Assembly: GCA_029261925.1 (NCBI GenBank)
Contig: JAJDAJ010000023.1
Coordinates: 1 to 34,687 of the forward strand
DNA from: Deltaproteobacteria bacterium
GTDB taxonomy: Bacteria; Myxococcota_A; UBA9160; SZUA-336
Reading direction: 5' to 3'
Length of the DNA: 34,687 nucleotides
This document shows positions 8,249-16,477 of this stretch, one piece after another; position 1 is the first letter of the stretch; every line of letters starts with the position of its first letter. The notes under the pieces are model-generated. The model had not been told where the DNA came from. It did no database searches and saw only the letters and a program-made list of their open reading frames with translations. A program made the position numbers and the translations under genes.

Positions 8249-10291
8249 TCATCCCGGATCGCTCACGCAGCGGAAGCCGTCGTCCACGTGGGCCTCGCCG
8301 GGCGCGCTCTGCCGCCGGGCTGCCGCCCGCAGACTGGCCGGATTCTCGTCCGCGTAGGACCCTCCCTTCAGCACGTAGCCATCCGGACCCCGGGTGGCCG
8401 TCCACTCCCAGACGCTTCCGGCCAGGTCGCGGATGCCCTCCGGCGTGGCCCCGTCCGGGAACGACCCCGCCTCCCGCGTGGCGGGGGCGCCCTGACGCTC
8501 TCCGAACCAGAGTGCGCGGCCGGGCTCGAAGGTGTCGCCCCAGGGGAACACGCGGCGCCCGGCGCCGCGGGCCGCGAACTCCCACTCGTCCTCCGTGGGC
8601 AGCCGCCCGCCGCTCCAGCGGCAGTAGGCATCGGCATCGTTCCAGCTGATCACGCGCACCGGGTGCTGGAGGCGATCGGCGAAGCTGCTGCTGGCGCCAT
8701 CGGGCGCGCGCCAGCTCACGCCCTCGACCATCACCGAGCCGATGCCGGTCCACTTGTTCGCCAGCCCCGCCTTCTCGGCGTCGGTCACCCAGCCCGTCTC
8801 CTGCACGAAGGCCGCGAACTGGGCGTTGGTCACCTCGAGCACGTCCATCTGGAAGGCCGTGGGCCGGTACTCGCGCTCGGTCTCGTCCGCGTACCAGTCC
8901 CGGGAGCAGCCCTCCACGTGGCGCAGGCAGAGCGCCAGGGCGGCGTCGATCTCCGCGGCCGTGCTGCCGAGCATCACGCGCTCGGGCAGGGGGCCACCCG
9001 GGCCTCCCGGACCGTCTCGCCCTCCGGGGCCACCGGGCCCCCCGGGGCCCCCGGGCCCCTCGGGACCGTAGAGGGCCAGGGCGTCGGCGGCGGCCTGATC
9101 GAAGAGCGCCGCGCCCTCCAGGTAGGCGTCGCGCGCGTCGAGCATCTCGTCGGCGTTCCAGAGCGCGTTGCCCGCCTCCTTGCGCTCGTCGCCCTGCGCG
9201 AAGGGCTCGAGCAGGGGATCCTCGGCGCCCGCCTCGACGGCGCGCGCACGCGCGGCCTCCAGCTGCTCGTACGCCGCCAGGGCGTCGTCCGTGCGCGCCT
9301 GGTCGCCGCTGATTTTGAACGCGAGCCCGGAGCCCAGCACCAGCACGAAGACCAGCCCGGCCAGCGCGTACAGTCGCCAGCCCATCAGCCAGAGCGGCCG
9401 GCCGCCGCGGGCCCGCTCGTCCTCGAGCGAGAGCACCGGAACGTCCTGGGCGCTCGAGGAATCCCCGGCGCCGCGGAGCGAGCCGATCGCCGCGTCGGCG
9501 TCGTGGACCCGCTGCGCCGGATCCTTGGCCATCATCTGCGCGATCGTGGTCGAGATGGCGCGCGGGATCCCGGGGTCCACGTCGGCCAGCGAGCGCGCCT
9601 CGCGCAGCGGGTCGCGGTGCCAGTTGACCCAGCGCGCGAGCTGGATGCGCTCGTCCGTCGAGCCGTAGATCTCGGGAAACTGGTCCTCGAACTTCTCGCG
9701 CCCCAGCAGCAGCTCGTAGGCCATCATGCCCACGGCGTACACGTCGGCCGGCGCGCCCACGCGCTGCCCCTCCACGTAGCACTCCGGGGCGGTGTACTTC
9801 GAGCTGTTGCGCAGCGTGCCCTCGGCCCCGCCGAGATCGGCGATGCGCACCTGACGGCCGTCGGCCGAGACCAGGACGTTGTCGGGCTTCAGGTCGCGGT
9901 GCACGATGCCCGCGCCGTGGATGGCCTTGAGACCGTCGAGGATCCGGTACACGATCTCGAGCGCGGCGTTGGGCTCCATGCGCTGCTCGCGCAGCAGGTC
10001 CTCGAGCGTGGTGTCGATCCACTCCGTGACCAGGTACGGCAGCGGGCCGAGCTCGCCCGGCTCGTGGAAGCGCACGGTCTTGACGATGTTGGGGTGATCG
10101 AGGCCCGACAGCGTGCGCAGCGAGGCCGTGAAGCTCTCGAGGCGCCGCTCGTCGCGCGCCGTGATCTCGTTGGCGGTGCGCACCGCGACGAGGCGATCGC
10201 TCTCCAGATCCACGGCCTTGAAGACCAGCGACTGTCCGCCCTCGATCCGGTCCTCGAGGCGGTAGCGCTCCGACAGCTCGGCCTGGCTCAT
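8249..10291 (-). CDS. Ser/Thr-kinase-like transmembrane protein fused to an FGE-like domain through a collagen-like linker
   Basis: A 680-aa protein. Residues 10-275 form a protein-kinase fold: glycine loop IEGGQSLVFKA, HRDLKPDN with catalytic Asp133, metal-binding DLG (152-154, in place of DFG), TAPE at 167-170 and DVYAVGMMAYELLLG. The normally invariant VAxK lysine is Arg38 (VAVR), so catalysis is uncertain. A transmembrane helix (about 303-325) places the rest outside the cytoplasm. Next come a helical region and a Gly-Pro-rich Gly-X-Y tract (409-434). An FGE/SUMF1-like domain fills 435-680 (PTEDEWEFAARG, FPWGD, VWEWTA, GGSY, DDGFRC). The Cys pair of true formylglycine-generating enzymes is not evident, so this is probably a binding domain. 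Its ATG overlaps the FHA gene stop as ATGA, indicating translational coupling. Kinase-FGE fusions are known elsewhere, for example in Chlamydia. Confidence 0.88.
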   Translation of the reverse strand: MSQAELSERYRLEDRIEGGQSLVFKAVDLESDRLVAVRTANEITARDERRLESFTASLRTLSGLDHPNIVKTVRFHEPGELGPLPYLVTEWIDTTLEDLLREQRMEPNAALEIVYRILDGLKAIHGAGIVHRDLKPDNVLVSADGRQVRIADLGGAEGTLRNSSKYTAPECYVEGQRVGAPADVYAVGMMAYELLLGREKFEDQFPEIYGSTDERIQLARWVNWHRDPLREARSLADVDPGIPRAISTTIAQMMAKDPAQRVHDADAAIGSLRGAGDSSSAQDVPVLSLEDERARGGRPLWLMGWRLYALAGLVFVLVLGSGLAFKISGDQARTDDALAAYEQLEAARARAVEAGAEDPLLEPFAQGDERKEAGNALWNADEMLDARDAYLEGAALFDQAAADALALYGPEGPGGPGGPGGPGGRDGPGGPGGPLPERVMLGSTAAEIDAALALCLRHVEGCSRDWYADETEREYRPTAFQMDVLEVTNAQFAAFVQETGWVTDAEKAGLANKWTGIGSVMVEGVSWRAPDGASSSFADRLQHPVRVISWNDADAYCRWSGGRLPTEDEWEFAARGAGRRVFPWGDTFEPGRALWFGERQGAPATREAGSFPDGATPEGIRDLAGSVWEWTATRGPDGYVLKGGSYADENPASLRAAARRQSAPGEAHVDDGFRCVSDPG

Positions 10292-11136
10292 GACTCAGTT
10301 TCCACCAGCTCGGACAGACGCGAGACCGCGTACGCGGTCGCGGGACAGCGCAGCGTCGGAACCAGGCGCTCGATGGCGCGATAGGCCGTGACCGCGCCCG
10401 ACCAGTTGCGCCGCTGCTCCATGCGCCAGGCATCGAAGAGACGCGCGTCGATGTCCTCGACCAGCCCGTCGACGAGCCGGGCGGTCTCGTCCCCGGACGC
10501 GTCGGAGCGGCGCGCGGCGACCAGCGCCCAGTAGCGTGCGCTGGGGTCGCCGGGATCGTCGGGACGCACCGCCCCGCGCACGAGCTCGCTGGTAGCGGGG
10601 GCGTCGGACTCGAGGAAGCTGCGCGAGGCCTCGACGAGCTGATCGGCGTAGTCGCGCGTCAGGCCCCAGCCACCGCCGACGGAGCCCGAGGAGAGCACGA
10701 TGGCGACCACGATCAGCGCCAGCAGGTACGCGCCCAGGCCGACCAGGACGACCGGCCGCTGCCAGAGCGGCTTCGGCTTGCCGTCGTCGAGGGTCGTGAC
10801 CTCCTGCTTGCGCTTGCGGCGACGCTCCTTCGTTCCGAACTCGATCAGGGTCTCGCCGCCGACCTGGATCAGGTCGCCGGCCTCGAGCACGCGCACGCCC
10901 TCGATCGACTGCTGGTTGACCAGCGTGCCGTTGACGCCGCGGTTGACCGCGACCCAGACGTCGTCGCGCCGCTCGACCACCGTGTGCAGCGGCGAGACGA
11001 ACTCGTCGCGGAGCACCAGCTCGCAGTCCTCGAGCTTGCCGATGCGGAATGCCTCCTCGCCGTCGAGGCTGAAGCGCTTGCCCTTGCGTGGACCGCTGCG
11101 CACCAGCAGCGTCGCGGTGATCTCGACGTCGGACAC
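10288..11136 (-). CDS. FHA-domain membrane protein
   Basis: A 282-aa protein. The N-terminal forkhead-associated domain (about 8-100) keeps the phosphothreonine-binding elements RIGK, SPLH and NGTLVN. A basic linker (KERRRKRKQ) precedes a transmembrane helix (about 126-148). The remaining 130 residues are outside or periplasmic, helical and TPR-like. FHA domains read phosphothreonine made by Ser/Thr kinases. The next gene is such a kinase and overlaps by 4 bp (ATGA), so a kinase-reader pair is likely. The start is GTG at 11134-11136, directly after the TadC stop (TAG then GTG). The short distance also couples it to the Tad genes, suggesting it links phospho-signalling to the pilus machine. 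Confidence 0.87.
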   Translation of the reverse strand: MSDVEITATLLVRSGPRKGKRFSLDGEEAFRIGKLEDCELVLRDEFVSPLHTVVERRDDVWVAVNRGVNGTLVNQQSIEGVRVLEAGDLIQVGGETLIEFGTKERRRKRKQEVTTLDDGKPKPLWQRPVVLVGLGAYLLALIVVAIVLSSGSVGGGWGLTRDYADQLVEASRSFLESDAPATSELVRGAVRPDDPGDPSARYWALVAARRSDASGDETARLVDGLVEDIDARLFDAWRMEQRRNWSGAVTAYRAIERLVPTLRCPATAYAVSRLSELVETES

Positions 11137-12015
11137 CTACAGGACTCCCGTGCTCAGGGTCTCGAGGAAGGCGGGCGCCAGGATCAGCACGAAGACCGAG
11201 ATCATCATCAGGATGACCGGACCCTGGATGCGGATCTTGAGCTCCTCTGCGGCGCGCTCGGCGTCCTGGCTGCGCTTGAAGCGCATCACCTCCGCCTGGT
11301 CGCGCAGGATGCTGACCATGGGCGTGCCCATCTTCTGGCCCTGGACGATGGCGTTGATGAAGTTCCGCAGCACGTCGATGTGGACGCGCCCGCTGACGCC
11401 CTCCAGGCCCTCGGCGATGGTCTTGCCCATGCGCACCTCCCCCATGGCGATGCGAAACTCGAGCGCGAGCTCGTCGTCGGGATTGTCGCGCTCGTAGATC
11501 TCGATGGTCTCCTGGAAGGTCGCCCCGGCGTCCATGCACATGGTCGCAAGGTCGATGAAGAACGGCAGCTGGCGCGAGATCGAGCGGCGGCGCGCATCCA
11601 CCTCGCCGTCGAGCCAGGCGGTCACCAGCCAGACGCAGGCGGCGCCGAGTGCCAGCGCGAAGAGCGTCCCGAAGAACGTCACGCCGCCCGCCAGCACCGT
11701 CATGCCGAAGATGATCACGAAGACCGCCAGCCCCGCGAGCTCGGCGCCCGCCAGGAACTCCTCGCCGGTCATGCGCCCGCCCGGCTGGCCGGCCTCGACG
11801 TGTCGCTTCTCGAGACTGCGGCACCAGGCATCGAGCGCGGGGCGCCGGTTCATGCCCGCGAGCAGCCGCACCAGCGGGCCCAGGGGGGACTCGACCAGCG
11901 CGTTGCCGCGCGCCGGCCCCGCGGCCAGGGCCTCCATGCTGCGCAGCGGGCCGGCCAGGCCCCAGAACAGCAGCACGACCGTCAGGAATGCCAGCACCGA
12001 GATCGAGAGCAGCAT
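11137..12015 (-). CDS. tadC: Tad pilus inner-membrane platform protein TadC (T2SSF family)
   Basis: A 292-aa protein of the type II secretion system F family. An N-terminal helix (1-22), a central hydrophobic pair (about 94-137) and a C-terminal helix (about 266-285) flank the cytoplasmic helical bundle. The conserved TadC stretch is visible (LPFFIDLATMCMDAGATFQ; GRVHIDVLRNFINAIVQGQK; MGTPMVSILRDQAEVMR). With TadB it forms the membrane platform that the TadA ATPase drives during pilus assembly. The ATG at 12013-12015 overlaps the TadB stop by one base (TGATG), with GGAGG upstream. Confidence 0.93.
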   Translation of the reverse strand: MLLSISVLAFLTVVLLFWGLAGPLRSMEALAAGPARGNALVESPLGPLVRLLAGMNRRPALDAWCRSLEKRHVEAGQPGGRMTGEEFLAGAELAGLAVFVIIFGMTVLAGGVTFFGTLFALALGAACVWLVTAWLDGEVDARRRSISRQLPFFIDLATMCMDAGATFQETIEIYERDNPDDELALEFRIAMGEVRMGKTIAEGLEGVSGRVHIDVLRNFINAIVQGQKMGTPMVSILRDQAEVMRFKRSQDAERAAEELKIRIQGPVILMMISVFVLILAPAFLETLSTGVL

Positions 12016-12869
12016 CAGGCGTCCCTCCTCAGCACGCGAAGCAGCCAGAACAGACCGCCGCCGTAGAGGATCAGGGCCAGGAAGAGCAGGGCCAGGCCGA
12101 AGATGCTGCTGACGAACATGCCGGGCAGGGAAGGCTGCATGGCAGAGACCAGCAGGAAGATCAGCACGGGCATGGCGCTGATCCAGGTGACCGCCTTGCG
12201 GCCCTCGGCCGAAGCCGTGAGCAGCTTCTGGTCCATGCGCCAGATCTCCTGGAGCGCGTTGGCCATGCTCTCGAGCGCCTGCGGCAGGTTGCCGCCCCGC
12301 TCACGGTTGATCTGGAGGGCGGTCGCGACCAGGCCGAAGTTGCGGCTGCCGATGCGCTGGCGCGCGTTCTCGATACTCCGACCCAGATCGTTGCCCAGGC
12401 TGATCTCCTGCGCGATCAGGCCCATCTCCTGCGCGACTGGACCGTCCATCTGCTCGGAGACCTGCTCGATGGCCTGGGTCAGGCTGAAGCCCGCGCGCGT
12501 GGAGTTCGCCAGGACGGTGAGCGCGTCGGGGAGCTGGTCGTTGAAGCGGTCCAGACGCTTGCCGCGCAGGTACGAGAAGATCAGCTGCGGGGCGAGCAGG
12601 ATCAGCGCGCCGAGGATCAGGGCCAGCCACAGGCTGCCCAGCAGGACCTGGGCGACCAGCGCCACCACCACGGCCGCGACCGCCGTGTAGGCCGTGATCT
12701 GGCGCGGCGTGATGTCGCGGATGAACAGGTCCTCGAGCGCCGCCTGGTTCTGCGCCTCGCGCGCGGCGACGACCTGTGACCCGCCCTCCGCCGTGACCCG
12801 GGCGATGCCCACCGTGGCGGCGACCACCGCCGCGAAGCCGGTGATCGACATCAGCACGATCCAGAGCAC
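12015..12869 (-). CDS. tadB: Tad pilus inner-membrane platform protein TadB (T2SSF family)
   Basis: A 284-aa protein with an N-terminal helix (about 1-25), a double hydrophobic segment (about 57-95), the cytoplasmic T2SSF bundle and two C-terminal helices. Typical TadB motifs are present: FNDQLPDALTVLANSTRAGF, LTQAIEQVSEQM, INRERGGNLPQALESMA. It pairs with TadC as the platform of the assembly motor. A much longer open frame continues upstream, but it runs out of frame through tadA. The GTG at 12867-12869 overlaps the tadA stop by one base (TAGTG), which fixes the start. The tadA-tadB-tadC order is conserved in Tad loci. Confidence 0.93.
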   Translation of the reverse strand: MLWIVLMSITGFAAVVAATVGIARVTAEGGSQVVAAREAQNQAALEDLFIRDITPRQITAYTAVAAVVVALVAQVLLGSLWLALILGALILLAPQLIFSYLRGKRLDRFNDQLPDALTVLANSTRAGFSLTQAIEQVSEQMDGPVAQEMGLIAQEISLGNDLGRSIENARQRIGSRNFGLVATALQINRERGGNLPQALESMANALQEIWRMDQKLLTASAEGRKAVTWISAMPVLIFLLVSAMQPSLPGMFVSSIFGLALLFLALILYGGGLFWLLRVLRRDA

Positions 12870-14749
12870 TAGAAGAAGTCCTCCAGATCGACGGCACCCT
12901 TGAGCAGAAGCTTCTCGATGAACGTGGGGATGTATCCCGTGTGCACGAAGCGCCCGCCCGCGTACTCGCCGCGGCCCGGCGGCAGGTAGCGGAAGATGTC
13001 CTCGACGATGATGCTCCCGGTCTCGTCGTCGATGCCGACGACCTCGGAGACGTGCGTCACGCAGCGCTTGCCGTCCGGGAAGCGGATCAGCTGCACGACC
13101 AGGTCCACGGCGGCGATGATCTGCTCGCGGATCGCGCTCACGGGCATCGAGGTGCCCTGGAGCACCATGGTCTCGAGCCGGAGCATCATGTCGAGCGGCG
13201 AGTTGGCGTGGGCGGTGGTCATGGAGCCGTCGTGGCCGGTGTTCATGGCCTGGAGCATGTCCAGGGTCTCGGCGCCGCGGCACTCGCCGACCACGATGCG
13301 ATCGGGCCGCATGCGCAGCGCGTTCTTCACGAGGTCGCGGATCGTGATCGCGCCCTTGCCCTCCATGTTGGCGGGGCGGGACTCGAGCGTGACCACGTGC
13401 CGCTGCTTGAGCTGGAGCTCGGCGGTATCCTCGATCGTGATGATGCGGTGGCGCGGCGAGATGAAGTCCGACAGGCAGTTCAGGAACGTCGTCTTGCCCG
13501 AGCCCGTGCCTCCCGAGACCACCACGTTCAGCTCGCACTCCACGCAGGCGCGGATGAACTTGACCATCTGCGCCGAGACCGCCTCGTAGCGCACCAGGTC
13601 GTCGATGGTCAGGGGCGTGGCAGAGAACTTGCGGATCGTGACGCACGGGCCCTTGATCGCCAGCGGCGGGATCACCGCGTTCACGCGAGAGCCGTCGGGC
13701 AGGTGCGCGTCGACCAGCGGCGAGCTCTTGTCGATGCGGCGACCGATCGGCGCCACGATGCGCTCGATCGTGCTCATCAGCAGCTCGTCGGAGAAGAACG
13801 AGCGCCGCGAGTCCTCGATCACGCCGAACTTCTCGATGAAGATCTGGTCGCGTGCGATCACCATGATCTCGCCGATGCTGTCCATCTCCATCAGGTCCTG
13901 GAGCGGCCCCAGTCCGAAGATGATGTCGAGGATCTCCTGCTTGATCGCGCCGTTGACCACGTAGCGAGCCAGGCCCTCGGAGAACTCCAGCCGGTGCGCC
14001 TCGAAGGCCTCCTCGAAGCCCGCCTCGAGCAGCTCGATGTCCTCCGCCATGCGCTTGGGATCGAAGCTCAGCCCGCACTGTCGGCCGAGGCGGTCGAGCA
14101 CGCCGCTGAGGTTCTCCTCGAACGCCACCAGCGTCTTGGCGACCGAGCTGCGCCGACGCGCGCCGCGCTCGGTACCCGCCGCGGTGATGCGCCAGGTCAT
14201 GCGCCGGTGCACGTAGGTGTGAAGGATGTGCTCGAGCAGCTCGGGGCGGGCGCCCGAGAGCGCGTTGTCGACCAGCTCGTCGAGCGCCGTCTCGATGCGC
14301 TTGCGCGTCTCGGGGGAATGCAGGTCGGCCTGCGCCTCGGCGCGGCGCAGGTCCATGCGGTCGAGCAGTGCCTCGTGGATGTCGTTCTCGAACGCCATCA
14401 GCTCGGCCTGCCGCAGCAGATCCTCGGAGGTGACGCGCCGCACCGACTCGTCGACCAGCGAGATCACGAACTCGGCGATGCGGATCTCGTCGCCGGGCTT
14501 CACGCGGTAGGTCTTGGCCAGCTCGAGCACCAGACTTCCCAGGTGCGTGTCGTTGGAGCCCAGGTGCTCGACGGTCCAGGCGCCGTTCTCCTGGCGCAGT
14601 CGCGCCTGCTGGCGCGAGACCAGCGGGCTGCGGATCGCGATCTCGGGATCGGGCAGGGTCGGATCCGGCCGGCCGATGATCGCCTCGTCGGCGCTCAGGT
14701 CGACCGTCCGCGAGTCCCCGGACAGCGTGTTGTCGATGCGAACTTCCAT
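12869..14749 (-). CDS. tadA: TadA/CpaF secretion ATPase with N-terminal FHA domain
   Basis: A 626-aa protein, much longer than an ordinary CpaF (about 400-480). Residues 1-100 are an FHA domain (AIIGRPDP, LVSRQQARL, GSNDTH). The SxxH histidine is replaced by Gln, so phosphopeptide binding may be altered. A helical linker follows (about 105-265), then the type II/IV secretion ATPase. This includes LPDGSRVNAVIPP, TIRKF, Walker A GGTGSGKT (413-420), ITIEDTAELQL, Walker B around IVVGECRG, and GHDGSMTTAHANSP. It hydrolyses ATP to power pilin or substrate export through TadB/TadC. It begins 22 bp after the CpaB stop and overlaps TadB by one base. The FHA fusion suggests kinase control of the motor, possibly by the kinase gene downstream. 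Confidence 0.94.
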   Translation of the reverse strand: MEVRIDNTLSGDSRTVDLSADEAIIGRPDPTLPDPEIAIRSPLVSRQQARLRQENGAWTVEHLGSNDTHLGSLVLELAKTYRVKPGDEIRIAEFVISLVDESVRRVTSEDLLRQAELMAFENDIHEALLDRMDLRRAEAQADLHSPETRKRIETALDELVDNALSGARPELLEHILHTYVHRRMTWRITAAGTERGARRRSSVAKTLVAFEENLSGVLDRLGRQCGLSFDPKRMAEDIELLEAGFEEAFEAHRLEFSEGLARYVVNGAIKQEILDIIFGLGPLQDLMEMDSIGEIMVIARDQIFIEKFGVIEDSRRSFFSDELLMSTIERIVAPIGRRIDKSSPLVDAHLPDGSRVNAVIPPLAIKGPCVTIRKFSATPLTIDDLVRYEAVSAQMVKFIRACVECELNVVVSGGTGSGKTTFLNCLSDFISPRHRIITIEDTAELQLKQRHVVTLESRPANMEGKGAITIRDLVKNALRMRPDRIVVGECRGAETLDMLQAMNTGHDGSMTTAHANSPLDMMLRLETMVLQGTSMPVSAIREQIIAAVDLVVQLIRFPDGKRCVTHVSEVVGIDDETGSIIVEDIFRYLPPGRGEYAGGRFVHTGYIPTFIEKLLLKGAVDLEDFF

Positions 14750-14771
14750 GGCTCCGGCCGTTCCCGCTGCC

Positions 14772-15575
14772 TCAGCGGATGGTGTCGAACTGCGTCCAGT
14801 CCACCTGGGGCAGGTTGTTCTCTCGCTCGTCGGCGGGATTGCGAAGCACCAGCGTCAGCGCGCGGTCGGGCTGGGCGTGCTCCAGCGCGAAGATGATCTT
14901 CTCGGCCTGCAGCGGCGTGACCTCGATGGTCACGGTCGCGAACGAGTCGTCTCCGTAGCCGTCATCCACCGCGCCGACCGTGCCGAGGTACGAGCCCCGC
15001 GTGGTCGCGCGGCCCACGGCCAGCACGCGCACGTTCTGCAGCAGGGTCTTGGTGCTGACCTTCTCGGTCACCAGCGGCACCTGGTAGTCGCCGCCCTGGC
15101 CAGAGACCTGGTCGACGACCTCCCTCTGCTCCTCGAGCGTACCGATGATGTCGACGCGGCTCCCGGGCTCGACGAAGTACGCCACCGCCGACGTCGCGTC
15201 GACGGGAATGGTCAGGGCGCGCATGCCCTCGGAGATGCGCGCCGCGAAGCGCTCCTCGGGCTCCTCCTCGAAGTGCTCGTAGAGCAGGATCGAGCCTGCA
15301 GGCACGTCGGTGGTGACGCTGCGCCCTATGATCCAGCTACTCGCCTCGGCGCCGACGGCGCGCTCGACGATCGAGCCGAACTCGGCCGGCAGACCGACCG
15401 TGGTGAGCATCTCCGCGGTGACCGGCTGCCCCTTCGGCAGCGTGACCTCGGGGCTCAGCGAGAGCACCTGGACCGACTCCTGGCTCGACTGGATCTGCCC
15501 CACGTACAGGTTCAGCAGCACGACGGTCACGATCCCGAGGATCACGCCGATGATCAGGAGTCGCTGGGAGCTCAT
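14772..15575 (-). CDS. cpaB: Flp pilus assembly protein CpaB/RcpC
   Basis: A 267-aa protein with one N-terminal membrane helix (MSSQRLLIIGVILGIVTVVL). A SAF domain (about 37-105; LPKGQPVTAEML, IIGRSVTTDVPAGSIL) is followed by the RcpC domain (ALTIPVDATSAVAYFVEPGS, then RVDIIGTLEEQ). CpaB is a periplasmic partner of the secretin in Tad systems and probably interacts with peptidoglycan. The ATG at 15573-15575 overlaps the stop of the upstream gene (ATGA). A CpaC/RcpA secretin normally follows CpaB but is missing here; the FHA-TadA gene follows instead. Confidence 0.92.
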   Translation of the reverse strand: MSSQRLLIIGVILGIVTVVLLNLYVGQIQSSQESVQVLSLSPEVTLPKGQPVTAEMLTTVGLPAEFGSIVERAVGAEASSWIIGRSVTTDVPAGSILLYEHFEEEPEERFAARISEGMRALTIPVDATSAVAYFVEPGSRVDIIGTLEEQREVVDQVSGQGGDYQVPLVTEKVSTKTLLQNVRVLAVGRATTRGSYLGTVGAVDDGYGDDSFATVTIEVTPLQAEKIIFALEHAQPDRALTLVLRNPADERENNLPQVDWTQFDTIR

Positions 15576-16477
15576 TTGACTGGACCTTTCATGCTGACCT
15601 GGATCAGATCAATGACGCTGCGATCGGGCGAATCGGTTCGCTGCACGAAGACGGTCACCTCGCGGGAATCGTCCGCGAAGCGCGCCATCGCCTCGTGGCG
15701 ACCCCTCCGGGTCACGGGCGCCTCGCTCATCCCCATGCTGCGGAAGATCTTCTGGTAGTGCGCGAGGTGGGCCTCGACGGTCCCGCCCCCCTCGTACGCC
15801 ACCAGATGTACCTCGCTGGAGCCACCCAGCTCCGACAGGGTCATGGTCCGCTGCGAGCCCGGGAATCGCGCCACGCCGGGGAAGTCTCCGGGCCCCACGT
15901 CGCCCTCGCCGGTCCCGATGTACTCCTCGGGCGAGAAGTCCGCATCGAGCTCCATCAGCCACACATCCGTCGTGCGGGCGCGGTCCGGACGCAAGGCCAC
16001 CGCGATGAATCCGCCGGGCGTCCCGACCTCGCCGCTCTCCGCGAACGCCGGGAGCAGGCCTCCCAGGTCACCCGGGTGCCCGCCGAACAGCTGCACGAAG
16101 GCACCCCAGCCCTCTGCCGAGAAGCGCTGCGGGCGGCGCAGCGCCCGCTCCACGCGGGCCTGCGCGACCTCGGCGTCGTCGCCGGCCGGCAGCGGCCTCG
16201 CCTCGAGCAACGCCAGCGCGCGGCGTTCGAGTCGATCGAAGAGCGCGTCGGGCCGCAGGCTCGTCTCGCCCAGGCGCGCGCGCAGCACCTGCCCGTTCAC
16301 CACGATGGTGCGCTCCCCTCCCATCGGCACGCGGCCCTCGAGGTAGTCGAGCAGGAATCCCGTCGACTCCCCGAGATCGCGCGAGATGTCGGCGCTGGCC
16401 TCGGGAACAGCGGCCGCGAAGCCCATACCCAGCAGGAGGACAGCGAGGATGCGAGCCGGCCAGCCGCGCATGATCAT
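15572..16477 (-). CDS. Exported protein of unknown function in the Tad operon
   Basis: A 301-aa protein with a Sec signal (hydrophobic about 9-23, cleavage near ASA, about residue 29). No family was recognised. It contains an early acidic helix region and a mixed alpha/beta body with few Cys. The C-terminal part (about 205-300) holds a motif-like stretch RTMTLSELGG, then a helix, then EVTVFVQR, reminiscent of a small compact periplasmic domain. The start ATG at 16475-16477 overlaps the TadE stop (ATGA) and the stop overlaps cpaB (ATGA). It is thus locked into the operon and probably made with the pilus parts. It sits where some Tad loci carry accessory periplasmic factors, but it is not recognisably one of them. 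Confidence 0.8.
   Translation of the reverse strand: MIMRGWPARILAVLLLGMGFAAAVPEASADISRDLGESTGFLLDYLEGRVPMGGERTIVVNGQVLRARLGETSLRPDALFDRLERRALALLEARPLPAGDDAEVAQARVERALRRPQRFSAEGWGAFVQLFGGHPGDLGGLLPAFAESGEVGTPGGFIAVALRPDRARTTDVWLMELDADFSPEEYIGTGEGDVGPGDFPGVARFPGSQRTMTLSELGGSSEVHLVAYEGGGTVEAHLAHYQKIFRSMGMSEAPVTRRGRHEAMARFADDSREVTVFVQRTDSPDRSVIDLIQVSMKGPVK

Noticed and set aside
6757..8649. Long plus-strand frame over the caspase, OmpA and kinase genes
   Set aside because: Antisense to three recognised genes and without motifs.
8249..8989. FGE-like domain as a target of a diversity-generating retroelement
   Set aside because: Such domains can be variable-region carriers, but no reverse transcriptase and no template/variable repeat pair was seen in the window.
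8990..9067. GC-only repetitive tract as a CRISPR or satellite repeat
   Set aside because: It is in frame and encodes a Gly-X-Y linker; there are no regular repeat-spacer units.
8172..10433. 753-codon minus frame out of register with the kinase gene
   Set aside because: Arg/Ala/Gly-rich shadow of the kinase frame, which has all its motifs in the other register.
12941..14896. 651-codon plus-strand frame antisense to tadA
   Set aside because: No motif; the opposite strand holds the complete ATPase.
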